Shown here piece by piece: positions 6,611 to 14,335 of a stretch of DNA of 64,000 nt. Both the position numbers and the translations under genes were made by a program. Under the pieces are notes generated by a model, which saw only the letters and a program-made list of their open reading frames with translations, made no database searches and was not told where the DNA came from. The stretch is from NCBI GenBank assembly GCA_021772985.1, contig JAJFKX010000025.1, forward strand, positions 1-64,000, in the 5' to 3' direction. Source of the stretch: Gammaproteobacteria bacterium (lineage in GTDB: Bacteria > Pseudomonadota > Gammaproteobacteria > Xanthomonadales > Wenzhouxiangellaceae). How positions within the stretch are numbered: position 1 is the stretch's first letter; every line of letters begins with the position of its first letter.

Positions 6611-7115
6611 TAGCAACAAACAGATGGTGGAACCGTCGATAATAACCCGAGAGTTTGATGCGCCAAGGCAATTGGTTTTTGACGCATGGACCCAGGTAGA
6701 GCATTTGAAAAACTGGATGTTCCCACAACAGGGATTTACCTGTGAGTACGTTTCCGCCGAGATCAAACCAGGAGGCACCTCTCTGCATAAGATGACCGCC
6801 CCGAATGGCCATGAAATGTGGCTGTTGACCAAATACGAGGAAGTAAACTCTCCTGACACCCTCGTTTTCAGGCAGTATATGTCAAACGAAGCCGGTGACA
6901 TTCTGCCTAATATGCAGATGCCCAACTGGCCAAAGGAAATGCGGGCGACCATCAAGCTTGAAGATCAAAATGGCAAAACCAAATTACAGCTAATCTGGCA
7001 ACCCATAGACCCGACCAAAGAAGAAGCCGAAGCATTTGAAGCCTCTCGCGCTCAACACGGTAACGGCTGGGGCGCAGGCTTAGAACAGCTGACCAGATAT
7101 CTTGGAACCTTGTAA
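6603..7115 (+). CDS. SRPBCC (AHSA1/START-like) domain protein
   Basis: The 170-residue protein starts I-T-R-E-F-D-A-P-R-Q-L-V-F-D-A-W-T and has the I-K-P-G-G mid-domain motif of the AHSA1 branch of the SRPBCC superfamily, which forms a deep hydrophobic ligand cavity. It is translationally coupled to the ArsR regulator by an 8-bp overlap. In the many known ArsR-SRPBCC pairs the partner is thought to bind the small molecule or modulate the regulator; the ligand is unknown. An inverted repeat follows the stop codon. Confidence 0.88.
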   Translation: MSNSNKQMVEPSIITREFDAPRQLVFDAWTQVEHLKNWMFPQQGFTCEYVSAEIKPGGTSLHKMTAPNGHEMWLLTKYEEVNSPDTLVFRQYMSNEAGDILPNMQMPNWPKEMRATIKLEDQNGKTKLQLIWQPIDPTKEEAEAFEASRAQHGNGWGAGLEQLTRYLGTL

Positions 7116-7149
7116 TAAGCCCTGCTTGGTCTGAGGTCCGTTTTTTTGC

Positions 7150-7176
7150 AGCGCTCCGGTTTTTAGCCGGAGCGCT
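7150..7176 (+). terminator. hairpin after the ArsR-SRPBCC operon
   Basis: AGCGCTCCGG (7150-7159) and CCGGAGCGCT (7167-7176) form a perfect 10-bp stem with a 7-nt loop, 35 bp after the SRPBCC stop. A T-tract precedes rather than follows the stem on the plus strand, so this is not a textbook terminator. It separates convergent genes. Confidence 0.5.
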
Positions 7177-7265
7177 ATCATATTAAGCCCTCAGAGTGAA
7201 ACTGCCTATTTGTGTATAAACTTGAACCCGCCGTGTTATCAGCGGACTTAGTCAGTTAAATCACT

Positions 7266-7694
7266 TCAATCTGCTTTCTGCTTATTTTTCAATTCAGCAT
7301 TGCCGGCAATCGCAGGGGCCGATGGACAAGTGATGGTGCAGGCCGACAACGATCCCTTACAATTGCGAGTGCCATTGGCAAATGCGCAACTGGCAATCAC
7401 CGAATCCGGTCCCACCGACATGGTATTACCGGAGCTGCCATTGCTGTAACCACAATAGATACTCCAATAACCATTGGTTTCTGCGATATTGCCGCCGACA
7501 AAAGGCAGACCCACCAGACCACAATTATTGTAGCCACCAAACCCGATACCATCGGAAACCGCGCTATAAGCGCAATTGATCGAGTGTGGAATGATATGCT
7601 GCTGAATGCTATCCGGGGCTGGGCACTGAAACGTAACCTGTGCCTGGGTGACACCGAAACTCATAGACAATAAAACGATCATTAACTGTTTCAT
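7266..7694 (-). CDS. secreted cysteine-rich small protein, unknown function
   Basis: The 142-residue product has a clear signal peptide with cleavage near V-T-Q-A-Q (about residue 19). The mature part contains about eight cysteines and many Gly/Asn/Ser residues, fitting a disulphide-stabilised extracytoplasmic domain. It vaguely resembles DUF3757-type proteins (early F-Q-C-P), which I cannot confirm. A perfect AAGGAGG precedes the start. It is 10 bp downstream of the 108-residue gene, so the two form an operon. Confidence 0.7.
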   Translation of the reverse strand: MKQLMIVLLSMSFGVTQAQVTFQCPAPDSIQQHIIPHSINCAYSAVSDGIGFGGYNNCGLVGLPFVGGNIAETNGYWSIYCGYSNGSSGNTMSVGPDSVIASCAFANGTRNCKGSLSACTITCPSAPAIAGNAELKNKQKAD

Positions 7695-7704
7695 ATTAAC
7701 CTCC

Positions 7705-8031
7705 TTACCAGTTTTGGACAGTTACACTATGGGTACCTTGTGCATCAGTTATCTGTACTTCTGCAGGTGGCTCCAATAACGGCTGGGATGATGTACCACT
7801 GGCTACATAGTAAGTAACCAATTGGCTGGCTTTACTTGGCGTGTTCTGCCATAACTCCCAACCGCCACCGTAGGTCTGTTTAAAAAATAGCTCGTATCCA
7901 CCGGTTGGATACACCGCACTGGCCAATCCATAGATGACGTCGGCATCCTCTGTTGAAGTGCCAAAATTGCGAACGTATGCTTTATAGGAAATTTCCGAAC
8001 CGTTAGCCAGCTCTGTTTTGTGGCTAGACAT
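7705..8031 (-). CDS. small protein of unknown function, operon partner of the secreted protein
   Basis: The 108-residue protein lacks a signal peptide and membrane segment. It contains an aromatic/Gly-rich core (G-G-Y-E-L-F-F-K-Q-T-Y-G-G-G-W-E-L-W) and is mostly beta by composition. AAAGGGGTG precedes the ATG. No family recognised. The C-terminal segment V-Q-I-T-D-A-Q-G-T-H resembles an edge strand of an immunoglobulin-like or lectin-like sandwich, which is only an impression. Confidence 0.6.
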   Translation of the reverse strand: MSSHKTELANGSEISYKAYVRNFGTSTEDADVIYGLASAVYPTGGYELFFKQTYGGGWELWQNTPSKASQLVTYYVASGTSSQPLLEPPAEVQITDAQGTHSVTVQNW

Positions 8032-8193
8032 TGCTTACACCCCTTTATATTTGATGAATAACCGGTGCAATAAATTCAGCTGCACCGTGGCATTCGAGTC
8101 ACATGCTTAATACCCCTTAACGCGAATACCTGATCTTAGTATAAGAAACTTTTCCTAGAAATCAATTTAACCCAAAAGTTACTGTAAGCTTTT

Positions 8194-9447
8194 CTAATCC
8201 ATGGCACCCAGCGTCTCTAACCGCCCTTTGGCAATAAGATTATCAGGGTTCAATTCAAGCGATCTTTGCAAAACTTCAATAGCCTTTTGGTTTTCCTCAA
8301 TTTTCATGTAACTTGCCCCCAAGCTACTGAATGCCCGCCAGGAATCTGGATGAGATTCTGCGTTCAACTCAAATAAAGCAACGGCTTCCTGAAATTGATT
8401 CAAACTCATGTACTTCCAACCCAACCCGTTGATCCCTGGTTCTGTCTTTTCCCCTGCGTTACGCGGGTTTGATAAAAATTCCCGATAAACCGACCGCGCT
8501 GCATCGATAGAATCATGCGACAGGGTGTAATCGAGGATATTGGTGAGACTCGGCAATTCTATACGACGAATGCTGAATGGTGTTCTCGCGATACCACTCG
8601 CATTCGGATCGCCCACATAATCGTTGATATAAAGGTGATTGCTCGATGCATCTGCATAGATACCATTAGGGTTTGAGAACAACGCGTTGCTGCCGGTGCC
8701 ATCTTGTTGACCACGCTCACCGGTTCCGGCAAGCACGCTAACAACTCCGGCCGGTGAAATCCTGTAGACCTTGTTGTCCTGAAAACTGGTAGCGTAGAAC
8801 ACACCATTTAAATAGGTAATGTGTCCAATTCCATTGCCTTGCGAGTCAGCGAATAACGATGTTTCACCCTGGGGTGTAATTTTTACGATCTTTGAGCTTG
8901 AAAAACTCACTACATAAACATTATCGACCTCATCTTTAGCAATGCCGTTAGGGCAATTAAAGTGTTCAGATCTGGCAAATTCACCAAGCTGCCCGGTAGC
9001 ATCTATTTTCATTATCGACTGATCGTTGCAATTGCAGATCAGCAATTCATTGGCTTCATTGAAAATCAATCCTACCGGGCCATTCAGCCCCTCATCAACC
9101 ACGGTTGATACTTCCCCTGAGCGGGATACGCGGTTGATGTAATGACCGAAATAACTCGCTTGGTAAAGCGTGCCGTTGTTATCAAATGTATTACCGGATG
9201 CGCCATAAAATCCGGTTGCGTACGGTTTCATTTCAAGACTATTAGGGTTCAAACGCCAAACGGTTTCCTTAAAATCAGCAATGTACACATAACCCAATTG
9301 ATCAACCAAAATCCCTCCTACAGCACCTGGATGACTGGCAACAATGGTGCTGACAATGGGCTCTGATATTGGTGGAACTGTTGTTGTGGCAACTGATACC
9401 GAGCTCACGGTGACTAAAAAAATTGCGCTGACAATAAGCTTGAACAT
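8194..9447 (-). CDS. secreted NHL-repeat beta-propeller protein with C-terminal TPR
   Basis: The 417-residue protein has a signal peptide (about 1-20). Several NHL-type blades follow (about 40-290), seen in recurring G-I/V-x-x-D-x-x-N-x-x-Y-V and N-G-I-A-K-D-E segments. A short C-terminal TPR unit (about 335-410) contains F-S-S-L-G-A-S-Y-M-K and L-E-L-N-P-D-N. NHL propellers bind proteins, peptides or glycans; the TPR suggests a protein-interaction role in the periplasm. No catalytic motif seen. AAGG precedes the start. About 160 bp separate it from the small operon downstream, so it is probably an independent unit. Confidence 0.8.
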   Translation of the reverse strand: MFKLIVSAIFLVTVSSVSVATTTVPPISEPIVSTIVASHPGAVGGILVDQLGYVYIADFKETVWRLNPNSLEMKPYATGFYGASGNTFDNNGTLYQASYFGHYINRVSRSGEVSTVVDEGLNGPVGLIFNEANELLICNCNDQSIMKIDATGQLGEFARSEHFNCPNGIAKDEVDNVYVVSFSSSKIVKITPQGETSLFADSQGNGIGHITYLNGVFYATSFQDNKVYRISPAGVVSVLAGTGERGQQDGTGSNALFSNPNGIYADASSNHLYINDYVGDPNASGIARTPFSIRRIELPSLTNILDYTLSHDSIDAARSVYREFLSNPRNAGEKTEPGINGLGWKYMSLNQFQEAVALFELNAESHPDSWRAFSSLGASYMKIEENQKAIEVLQRSLELNPDNLIAKGRLETLGAMD

Positions 9448-9748
9448 GACTGACCTTCATTATGTAGTGTAAATAATCGATTACGATGGTAGCTCAACAA
9501 CTGTGCTCAAAGTACGAAGTAACGTTGAGTAGCGTAATTTAGGCGGTAAGAAACAAGCACCCAAGAGTACAGAAACTTTTAATCTGTATAATCGATTTGA
9601 CCCCATTTCCTTCGACGTCATTTGAGCTGCTTGATCATCCAACAGTGCCAGGGACTATAAAACCGGCCTTCGCAAACTGATAGAAACAACTCGAGATGAA
9701 GCCTGGTCAGTAAGCCAAATAATTTTGTGACAGGATGGGTATGCAATT
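9448..9748. other. 300-bp intergenic region, no gene seen
   Basis: Divergent spacer between the NHL-TPR gene and the FISUMP pseudogene. It should hold promoters for both, but I cannot assign -35/-10 boxes with confidence. CAGGATGGG at 9732-9740 is a possible Shine-Dalgarno for the plus-strand gene. Confidence 0.4.
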
Positions 9749-10351
9749 ATGAAAACAATCAGCAGGGTGATGTCATGGGTCCTTTTGGGGCTTCTGGTTC
9801 CAGTGGCAGGGCTAGCTCCAGCCACGGAAATTACCGACCTGCGTGATGGCAAATTGTACCCTACTGTCACGATTGGAAGTCAGACATGGCTGGCGGAGAA
9901 TCTAAGCTTCGACACCGGACAGGAAAGCCGTTGTCTAGCAGGCTTGCAAGCCAACTGTGAGCAATATGGACGGCTGTACACCTGGCTGGCAGCAATGCGA
10001 GCTTGCCCGGCCGGCTGGCGGCTCGCCTCAGAGGCCGATTGGCAGGCCCTTGAACGATCCCTTGGGATGACGGAAGAACAAGTGCGTAGCCGGGAATATC
10101 GGGGGAGGGACGAAGGGACACAGCTTCGCGATGGTGGCACTTCCGGCTTCAGCATACTCCTGTCCGGCTACATGCGGCCCGACGGAACCCCGCGACGGGC
10201 GCGTGAGCGAGCTGCGTTTTGGACGGCGACAGAGCACCAGCCGGGAGCTACGTCGTGACACCGTGACTTAAGCCAAGACCCACGAATCTATCGATCACCA
10301 GTGGAACAGGGTTACTATCTCAGCGTCCGATGCATACTGGCCGCCAACTAG
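9749..10351 (+). pseudogene. secreted FISUMP-domain protein interrupted by in-frame TGA
   Basis: The open part (9749-10258, 169 residues) has a signal peptide and a Fibrobacter succinogenes major paralogous (FISUMP) domain: D-x-R-D-G-x-x-Y-P-T-V-x-I-G-x-Q-T-W-x-A-E-N-L, then C-P-A-G-W-R-L and A-F-W-T-A-T-E. A TGA at 10256-10258 stops it, yet the same frame continues to TAG 10349-10351. The continuation encodes H-R-D-L-S-Q-D-P-R-I-Y-R and then Y-Y-L-S-V-R-C-I, the expected end of the domain. A Trp is expected at the stop position (W-x-R motif), so one TGG-to-TGA change explains the break. Confidence 0.8.
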
Positions 10352-10539
10352 TTCGGCTACGCTAGCGCCTACCAGCGTTGGTTATTGACTCGGGTTACCT
10401 TAGTGGCGCATTAAAGAGCGTTATAACACCTGCAACACAACCACTTACACATAACAAGTACTTTGAAAACTTCACAACAGGCCGAATCCCTTTAATGCTG
10501 TATCTTTTTTATGGGCATATATACATATAGGAGGAAACT

Positions 10540-10896
10540 ATGAATGAAACAAATACCGGTTACATTCTTACCGAAATTTGGAATACCAAACCCTCTTAGC
10601 TGGCTCTTTCATCCGACCAGAGGAAACATTTCTTCGATGCTAAAGTTCATCCCTTTATCGGCGAAATGCTGGCTGCAGGGGCCGAAATACTGGGCTGCGC
10701 GATCAATGACAATGATAGCAGTGAGCGCATCGACTACCGCTATATGGCGGTGTGGAAAATACCCAGTAAGTCGTTCTCTGAGCAACTCGAATCAAGCACT
10801 AAGAAAATAGGTTTTCTTGACTATTTTGAGCAAGCAAATTTTAGCGGTCAGCTTATTCCGCCACCTGTCATGAACAATGACATGATTACACTGTAA
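10540..10896 (+). pseudogene. DUF6616-like protein gene interrupted by in-frame TAG at codon 20
   Basis: AGGAGG at 10529-10534 precedes ATG 10540. The frame reads M-N-E-T-N-T-G-Y-I-L-T-E-I-W-N-T-K-P-S, meets TAG at 10597-10599, then continues without another stop for 98 codons (L-A-L-S-S-D-Q-R-K-H-F-F-D-A and so on) to TAA 10894-10896. The Y-I-L-T-E-x-W-N-x-K-P-x-[W]-L-A-L pattern suggests the stop replaced a Trp (TGG). The full-length product would be about 118 residues, consistent with a small ferredoxin-like family; my family assignment is moderate. Internal ATG 10666 could give a C-terminal fragment only. Confidence 0.75.
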
Positions 10897-11019
10897 TAGT
10901 CCTGCTGACATTGGTATCAACTATTAAAAATAATCTACCGCAGACAATATATACCGTAACTGTCACCGGTGTTGTTGAGGCTGTCTTATCTCAAGATATG
11001 TAGCTGATCATCCGGCGTG

Positions 11020-11604
11020 TCAGGAATCAAAAAAGCAATTACTTAAGCTGGTTACAGCAGCTGTCACCGCATGCGGGAACAACCTATCACCGATAAACGC
11101 CTGATTCAGACTGAGCAATACCAATACCGTCATACGCGCAGCAACCACATCTCTGTGAGGGGCCGCCGACCTGGTGTTCCAGCATTGGATAAGTTGCTCC
11201 AGAAACAATTGATCCTGTTGCTGATGGGCCAATAAATAGTCTGCTGGAACCCGCCGTTTTATCGCCTGCAATTCAGCCTCGTGCCCCATTAGCTGGACCA
11301 GCGGGTCATTGCAGATAGCAGTAAACATCTTGCGCAAGCGGTTTGCAAATGCTTTGCGGGTCACTGTCCTGGCTTTCAAAATCGGTAAGCGAATCTCATT
11401 TTGTGTCTGCTCCAGTAACTCCATGAACAGCAGTTCTTTAGATGGGTAAAACTTATAGAAAGACCCCTTGGCGATGGCCGCTGCAGTGGTCAATTGCTCT
11501 ACACTGGTTTTTGCGACTCCGGCACCTGCAAACAAATGACGGGCAACATCACGTAATCGCTGGTTTATCTGAGTTTGTTCGTATTGGTCAAAAGCGCGTG
11601 GCAT
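11020..11604 (-). CDS. TetR-family transcriptional regulator
   Basis: The 194-residue protein has an N-terminal TetR helix-turn-helix (about residues 12-58: V-A-R-H-L-F-A-G-A-G-V-A-K-T-S-V-E-Q-L then I-A-K-G-S-F-Y-K-F-Y-P-S-K-E) and an all-helical ligand domain. It is divergent from the 11687-12514 membrane-protein genes, and a TGACTA/TAGTCA inverted repeat lies between them. It probably represses itself and those genes in response to a small lipophilic compound; the ligand is unknown. Confidence 0.9.
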   Translation of the reverse strand: MPRAFDQYEQTQINQRLRDVARHLFAGAGVAKTSVEQLTTAAAIAKGSFYKFYPSKELLFMELLEQTQNEIRLPILKARTVTRKAFANRLRKMFTAICNDPLVQLMGHEAELQAIKRRVPADYLLAHQQQDQLFLEQLIQCWNTRSAAPHRDVVAARMTVLVLLSLNQAFIGDRLFPHAVTAAVTSLSNCFFDS

Positions 11605-11628
11605 TACAATTTCCTTTTAGTGACTATT

Positions 11629-11651
11629 TGACTATATTATATTATTAGTCA
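11629..11651. promoter_or_regulatory. candidate TetR operator
   Basis: TGACTA (11629-11634) and TAGTCA (11646-11651) are perfect inverted half-sites with an 11-bp AT-rich centre. A further TGACTAT lies at 11621-11627. It sits in the 82-bp divergent intergenic region, 25 bp upstream of the TetR start. Confidence 0.55.
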
Positions 11652-11686
11652 TAGAATGATCGAAGCTATTTTATGGATTCCCAGCC

Positions 11687-12076
11687 ATGTTGAAGATCAG
11701 ATGGCGATTGATAATGTTGCTAGCGCTAAACGGCTTTGCTTTTGCAGCGCTGACGATTTTTGCGGTGATATCAGGTATCGAGCATTGGGTTATGCTGATA
11801 ATGCTTGCCGGTATAGCAGTAGCTGCTGCCACGAGGGCGCCTGAAGCTCCATTAATCAATGCCTTTTTTGCGGGCTTTTTTGCACTTTTGTGTGCGGTTT
11901 GGACACAAGCGGTTTTTTTGCAGACTTACTTTGAAAATAATCCTGTATATCGTTCCATCGATATTCCTTTTGGCCTTGATCCACAGCTTTACATTCTGTT
12001 GATCGCTCCAGTGGGTGCCTGTGTGAGTGGTTTATTCACACAATTGATAGCCTGGTTAGTGACCAGACTAAAATAA
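11687..12076 (+). CDS. small four-helix inner-membrane protein
   Basis: The 129-residue protein has four hydrophobic stretches at about 9-29, 31-47, 57-77 and 99-125. No enzymatic motif or named family is recognised. It begins 82 bp from the divergent TetR gene and is followed 48 bp later by a MAPEG gene on the same strand, so the two are probably one TetR-controlled operon. A role in membrane lipid or hydrophobic-compound handling is inferred only from that context. Confidence 0.7.
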   Translation: MLKIRWRLIMLLALNGFAFAALTIFAVISGIEHWVMLIMLAGIAVAAATRAPEAPLINAFFAGFFALLCAVWTQAVFLQTYFENNPVYRSIDIPFGLDPQLYILLIAPVGACVSGLFTQLIAWLVTRLK

Positions 12077-12124
12077 CCAATTCCAGGTGTTCTCAATTCC
12101 AATTATCTGCCTCAGGAAAGTTAA

Positions 12125-12514
12125 ATGACCAGTGATTTATGGGCTTTGGTAGCAACTCTTGGTCTGTGTTTTTTCCAAATCGGGTTGGCCAGTATTGTCA
12201 CTTTGCGCCAATTGGGTCCGGCATGGGTGGCCGGCCCGCGTGATCAACCCAGGGAGGTCGCCGGAATCAGTGGCAGGATAGTGCGGGCACATCGAAATTT
12301 GTTGGAAATTTTTCCACAATTTGCTGCTGCACTGTTTGTTGTACATATTGCAGGGGAAAATGGCGATCTTGCAATTTTAGGCGCATGGATGTTCTTTATC
12401 GCACGCTGTATCTATGTACCTGCTTACATGTTCGGGCCGGTCGGCTTAAGACCATTATGCTGGGTGGTTGCACAGATAGGGATAATAATAATTCTGTGTG
12501 AGCTTTTTGTATGA
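12125..12514 (+). CDS. MAPEG family membrane protein
   Basis: The 129-residue four-helix protein has the MAPEG signature G-R-I-V-R-A-H-R-N-L-L-E-I-F-P (about 49-63) followed by hydrophobic helices and Y-V-P-A-Y. MAPEG proteins (eicosanoid and glutathione metabolism) act in the membrane; bacterial members often have glutathione transferase or peroxidase activity, or unknown function. Likely co-transcribed with the membrane protein upstream and controlled by the divergent TetR regulator, which fits a xenobiotic or lipid-peroxide response. Confidence 0.88.
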   Translation: MTSDLWALVATLGLCFFQIGLASIVTLRQLGPAWVAGPRDQPREVAGISGRIVRAHRNLLEIFPQFAAALFVVHIAGENGDLAILGAWMFFIARCIYVPAYMFGPVGLRPLCWVVAQIGIIIILCELFV

Positions 12515-12586
12515 GCCGATATTTGACCTGATTACCGAACCCCGCTCTGATCAGAGTTATATTTTGAACTCTAATAGTCGATTGTA

Positions 12587-12638
12587 TTGACAAGCCATTA
12601 TGTTTGATAGATACTTGATTAATCAATTACTAATCAAG
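12587..12638 (+). promoter_or_regulatory. MarR promoter and palindromic operator
   Basis: TTGACA (12587-12592) and GATACT (12610-12615) are spaced by 17 bp. CTTGATTA (12614-12621) and TAATCAAG (12631-12638) form a perfect 8-bp inverted repeat starting at the -10. This lies between the GTG/ATG candidates of the open frame, so the regulator should start at ATG 12648. Confidence 0.6.
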
Positions 12639-12647
12639 CAATACGCA

Positions 12648-13073
12648 ATGAACACAGTTACTAATACCAGATCAATGAAACTGGTGATGTCATTATCATC
12701 GCTGTACAGTCAGTTGATCAAAAAACTGGACCTGCGACTAAGTATTCATGGCATCAGTTTTACGGAGTATTTGGTTTTGTCCAACCTGGATAGCGCTCCA
12801 AACAAAACCATGCGCCGCATTGATCTGGCAGAAAGTATTGGACTGACTGCATCGGGCGTTACTCGAATGCTGGCGCCGATGGAAAAGATACATCTGGTTC
12901 AAAAGGAAAAAAACCCTCGTGATGCCAGGGTCAGTCTGGTCAAACTTTCTGATGCAGGCGAACAAATATACAGGGATGCAAGTATCAGTTTTCAGGAAAG
13001 TGCTGAGCAACTAATACAGCCCCTCAATGATAAACAACTCGACCAGCTTCTTCGGCTGGTTGAATTAGTGTGA
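12648..13073 (+). CDS. MarR-family transcriptional regulator
   Basis: The 141-residue winged-helix protein has the MarR pattern: helix 3 M-R-R-I-D-L-A-E-S-I-G-L-T, recognition helix A-S-G-V-T-R-M-L, and the wing N-P-R-D-A-R-V-S-L-V-K-L-S-D-A-G. The frame is open from 12600, but the promoter/operator lies at 12587-12638, so ATG 12648 is preferred. The inverted repeat over the predicted transcription start argues for autorepression. A methyltransferase gene follows 77 bp later. Confidence 0.88.
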   Translation: MNTVTNTRSMKLVMSLSSLYSQLIKKLDLRLSIHGISFTEYLVLSNLDSAPNKTMRRIDLAESIGLTASGVTRMLAPMEKIHLVQKEKNPRDARVSLVKLSDAGEQIYRDASISFQESAEQLIQPLNDKQLDQLLRLVELV

Positions 13074-13150
13074 TATGAAATTCCTATATATTGCCTGAGC
13101 CAAACAGCAATAGAGCCTGGATAAGTTCCAACGTAACTGGTTTCGAATTA

Positions 13151-13855
13151 ATGAAAACAAATCCAATGTACTCAAGCTATGCCGGGGCTTACGCCGAAGC
13201 AATCAAAGCTAATATTTACAATGCCCATTTTGAGCGCCCTTCTTTGCTTTCGTTATTGCCGGATGTACAAGGAGCTTCAGTATTGGATCTTGGCTGTGGC
13301 CCGGGTGTGTATGCCCAAGTCCTGACAGAAAAAGGTGCAACCGTAACCGCCATAGATGGCTCAGCTGAGATGGTGGCTATGGTTAAGGATAGCCTGGGTG
13401 AAAAAGTCAGGTGCTACGCTCAGGACCTTAAACTGGGCCTGCCTGATGAAAACGATAATGCTTATGACTTAATCATCTGCCCTTTGGCTATTCATTATTT
13501 AAAAGATTGGACCGTGCTATTAAAAGATATACGCCGGGTATTTAAAAAAGATGGTGTATTTGTTTTTTCCACACACCACCCAATGGTTGATTTTAACTCT
13601 TCACTTTCAGGTAACTATTTTCAAACCGAACTGGTGGAGGAACAATGGAATACCATTGGAAAACCTGTCGAAGTAGCCTTTTACAGAAGGTCGTTAACTT
13701 CTATATTTGAAGCAATCAAAAACGCTGGGCTGGTGGTGACGGATTTTAACGAAGGAACTCCTTTACCTGAGCTGGAACTATCCAACCCTGAAAAATTTGC
13801 AGAGCTTAAAACCAAGCCCTGTTTCCTGTTTTTCAGATGTGAAATAAGAACATAA
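13151..13855 (+). CDS. class I SAM-dependent methyltransferase
   Basis: The 234-residue methyltransferase has motif I at V-L-D-L-G-C-G-P-G (about 43-51), motif II with the acidic ribose-binding residue in T-A-I-D-G-S (about 66-71) and a post-motif near D-L-I-I-C-P-L-A-I-H-Y. It resembles UbiE/Methyltransf_11 small-molecule enzymes. The substrate is unknown. The frame opens at TTG 13091; ATG 13151 (M-K-T-N-P-M-Y) is the natural start, though its Shine-Dalgarno is weak. A SpeD-like gene follows 81 bp downstream. Confidence 0.88.
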   Translation: MKTNPMYSSYAGAYAEAIKANIYNAHFERPSLLSLLPDVQGASVLDLGCGPGVYAQVLTEKGATVTAIDGSAEMVAMVKDSLGEKVRCYAQDLKLGLPDENDNAYDLIICPLAIHYLKDWTVLLKDIRRVFKKDGVFVFSTHHPMVDFNSSLSGNYFQTELVEEQWNTIGKPVEVAFYRRSLTSIFEAIKNAGLVVTDFNEGTPLPELELSNPEKFAELKTKPCFLFFRCEIRT

Positions 13856-13936
13856 GCAGATGAACACCTGCCCGACACACATGCAATGCTGTTTATAACA
13901 AAATTCGTTCTCTAATTAATATCACCGGATATCATA

Positions 13937-14293
13937 ATGAAAGACCTGGCGCCTGAGATCACCCGACAACGATTACTTATCGAAGGTCTGTATTCGATTC
14001 TTTTGGATCAATCAAAAATAGAAGCCTATTTGCTGGGCCTTGCCGACCACCTCAATCTGCACAGCTATGGGAACCCGCTTGTGCATGCACCCGAAGGTAT
14101 CGGAAAACAGGAAAATCAGGGATTTGACGCATTTTTGCCGTTGATAGACTCTGGAATTTCGCTTTACGTGTGGACGTCATCTAAATTCTTTGCCACAGTA
14201 TTATTCACCTGTAAAGCGTTTGATACTGCTGAAGCGATTGCATACACCTGCCAATATTTCGCCACAACTGAGCTGCAGAATCGCTCGTTTTAA
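13937..14293 (+). CDS. S-adenosylmethionine decarboxylase-like (SpeD-fold) protein
   Basis: The 118-residue protein begins M-K-D-L-A-P-E-I-T-R-Q-R-L-L-I-E-G and contains D-S-G-I-S-L-Y-V-W, then T-V-L-F-T-C-K-A-F-D. This matches the core of prokaryotic AdoMet decarboxylases, where an E-S-H-x-S motif supplies the pyruvoyl serine and a D-x-x-x-C-x-x-F segment follows. Here Asp-Ser is kept but the His after the Ser is Gly. It may be a catalytically altered homologue; the function is unknown. It lies after a methyltransferase on the same strand. Confidence 0.65.
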   Translation: MKDLAPEITRQRLLIEGLYSILLDQSKIEAYLLGLADHLNLHSYGNPLVHAPEGIGKQENQGFDAFLPLIDSGISLYVWTSSKFFATVLFTCKAFDTAEAIAYTCQYFATTELQNRSF

Positions 14294-14335
14294 GCGCCAA
14301 ACTCTTATTTACTGGCATCGGTTAATAATCTAAGC

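Noticed and set aside
10256-10599. Recoding of TGA or TAG as an amino acid in this organism
   Set aside because: TGA, TAG and TAA all serve as normal terminators of many intact genes in the window, so a variant genetic code is not supported.
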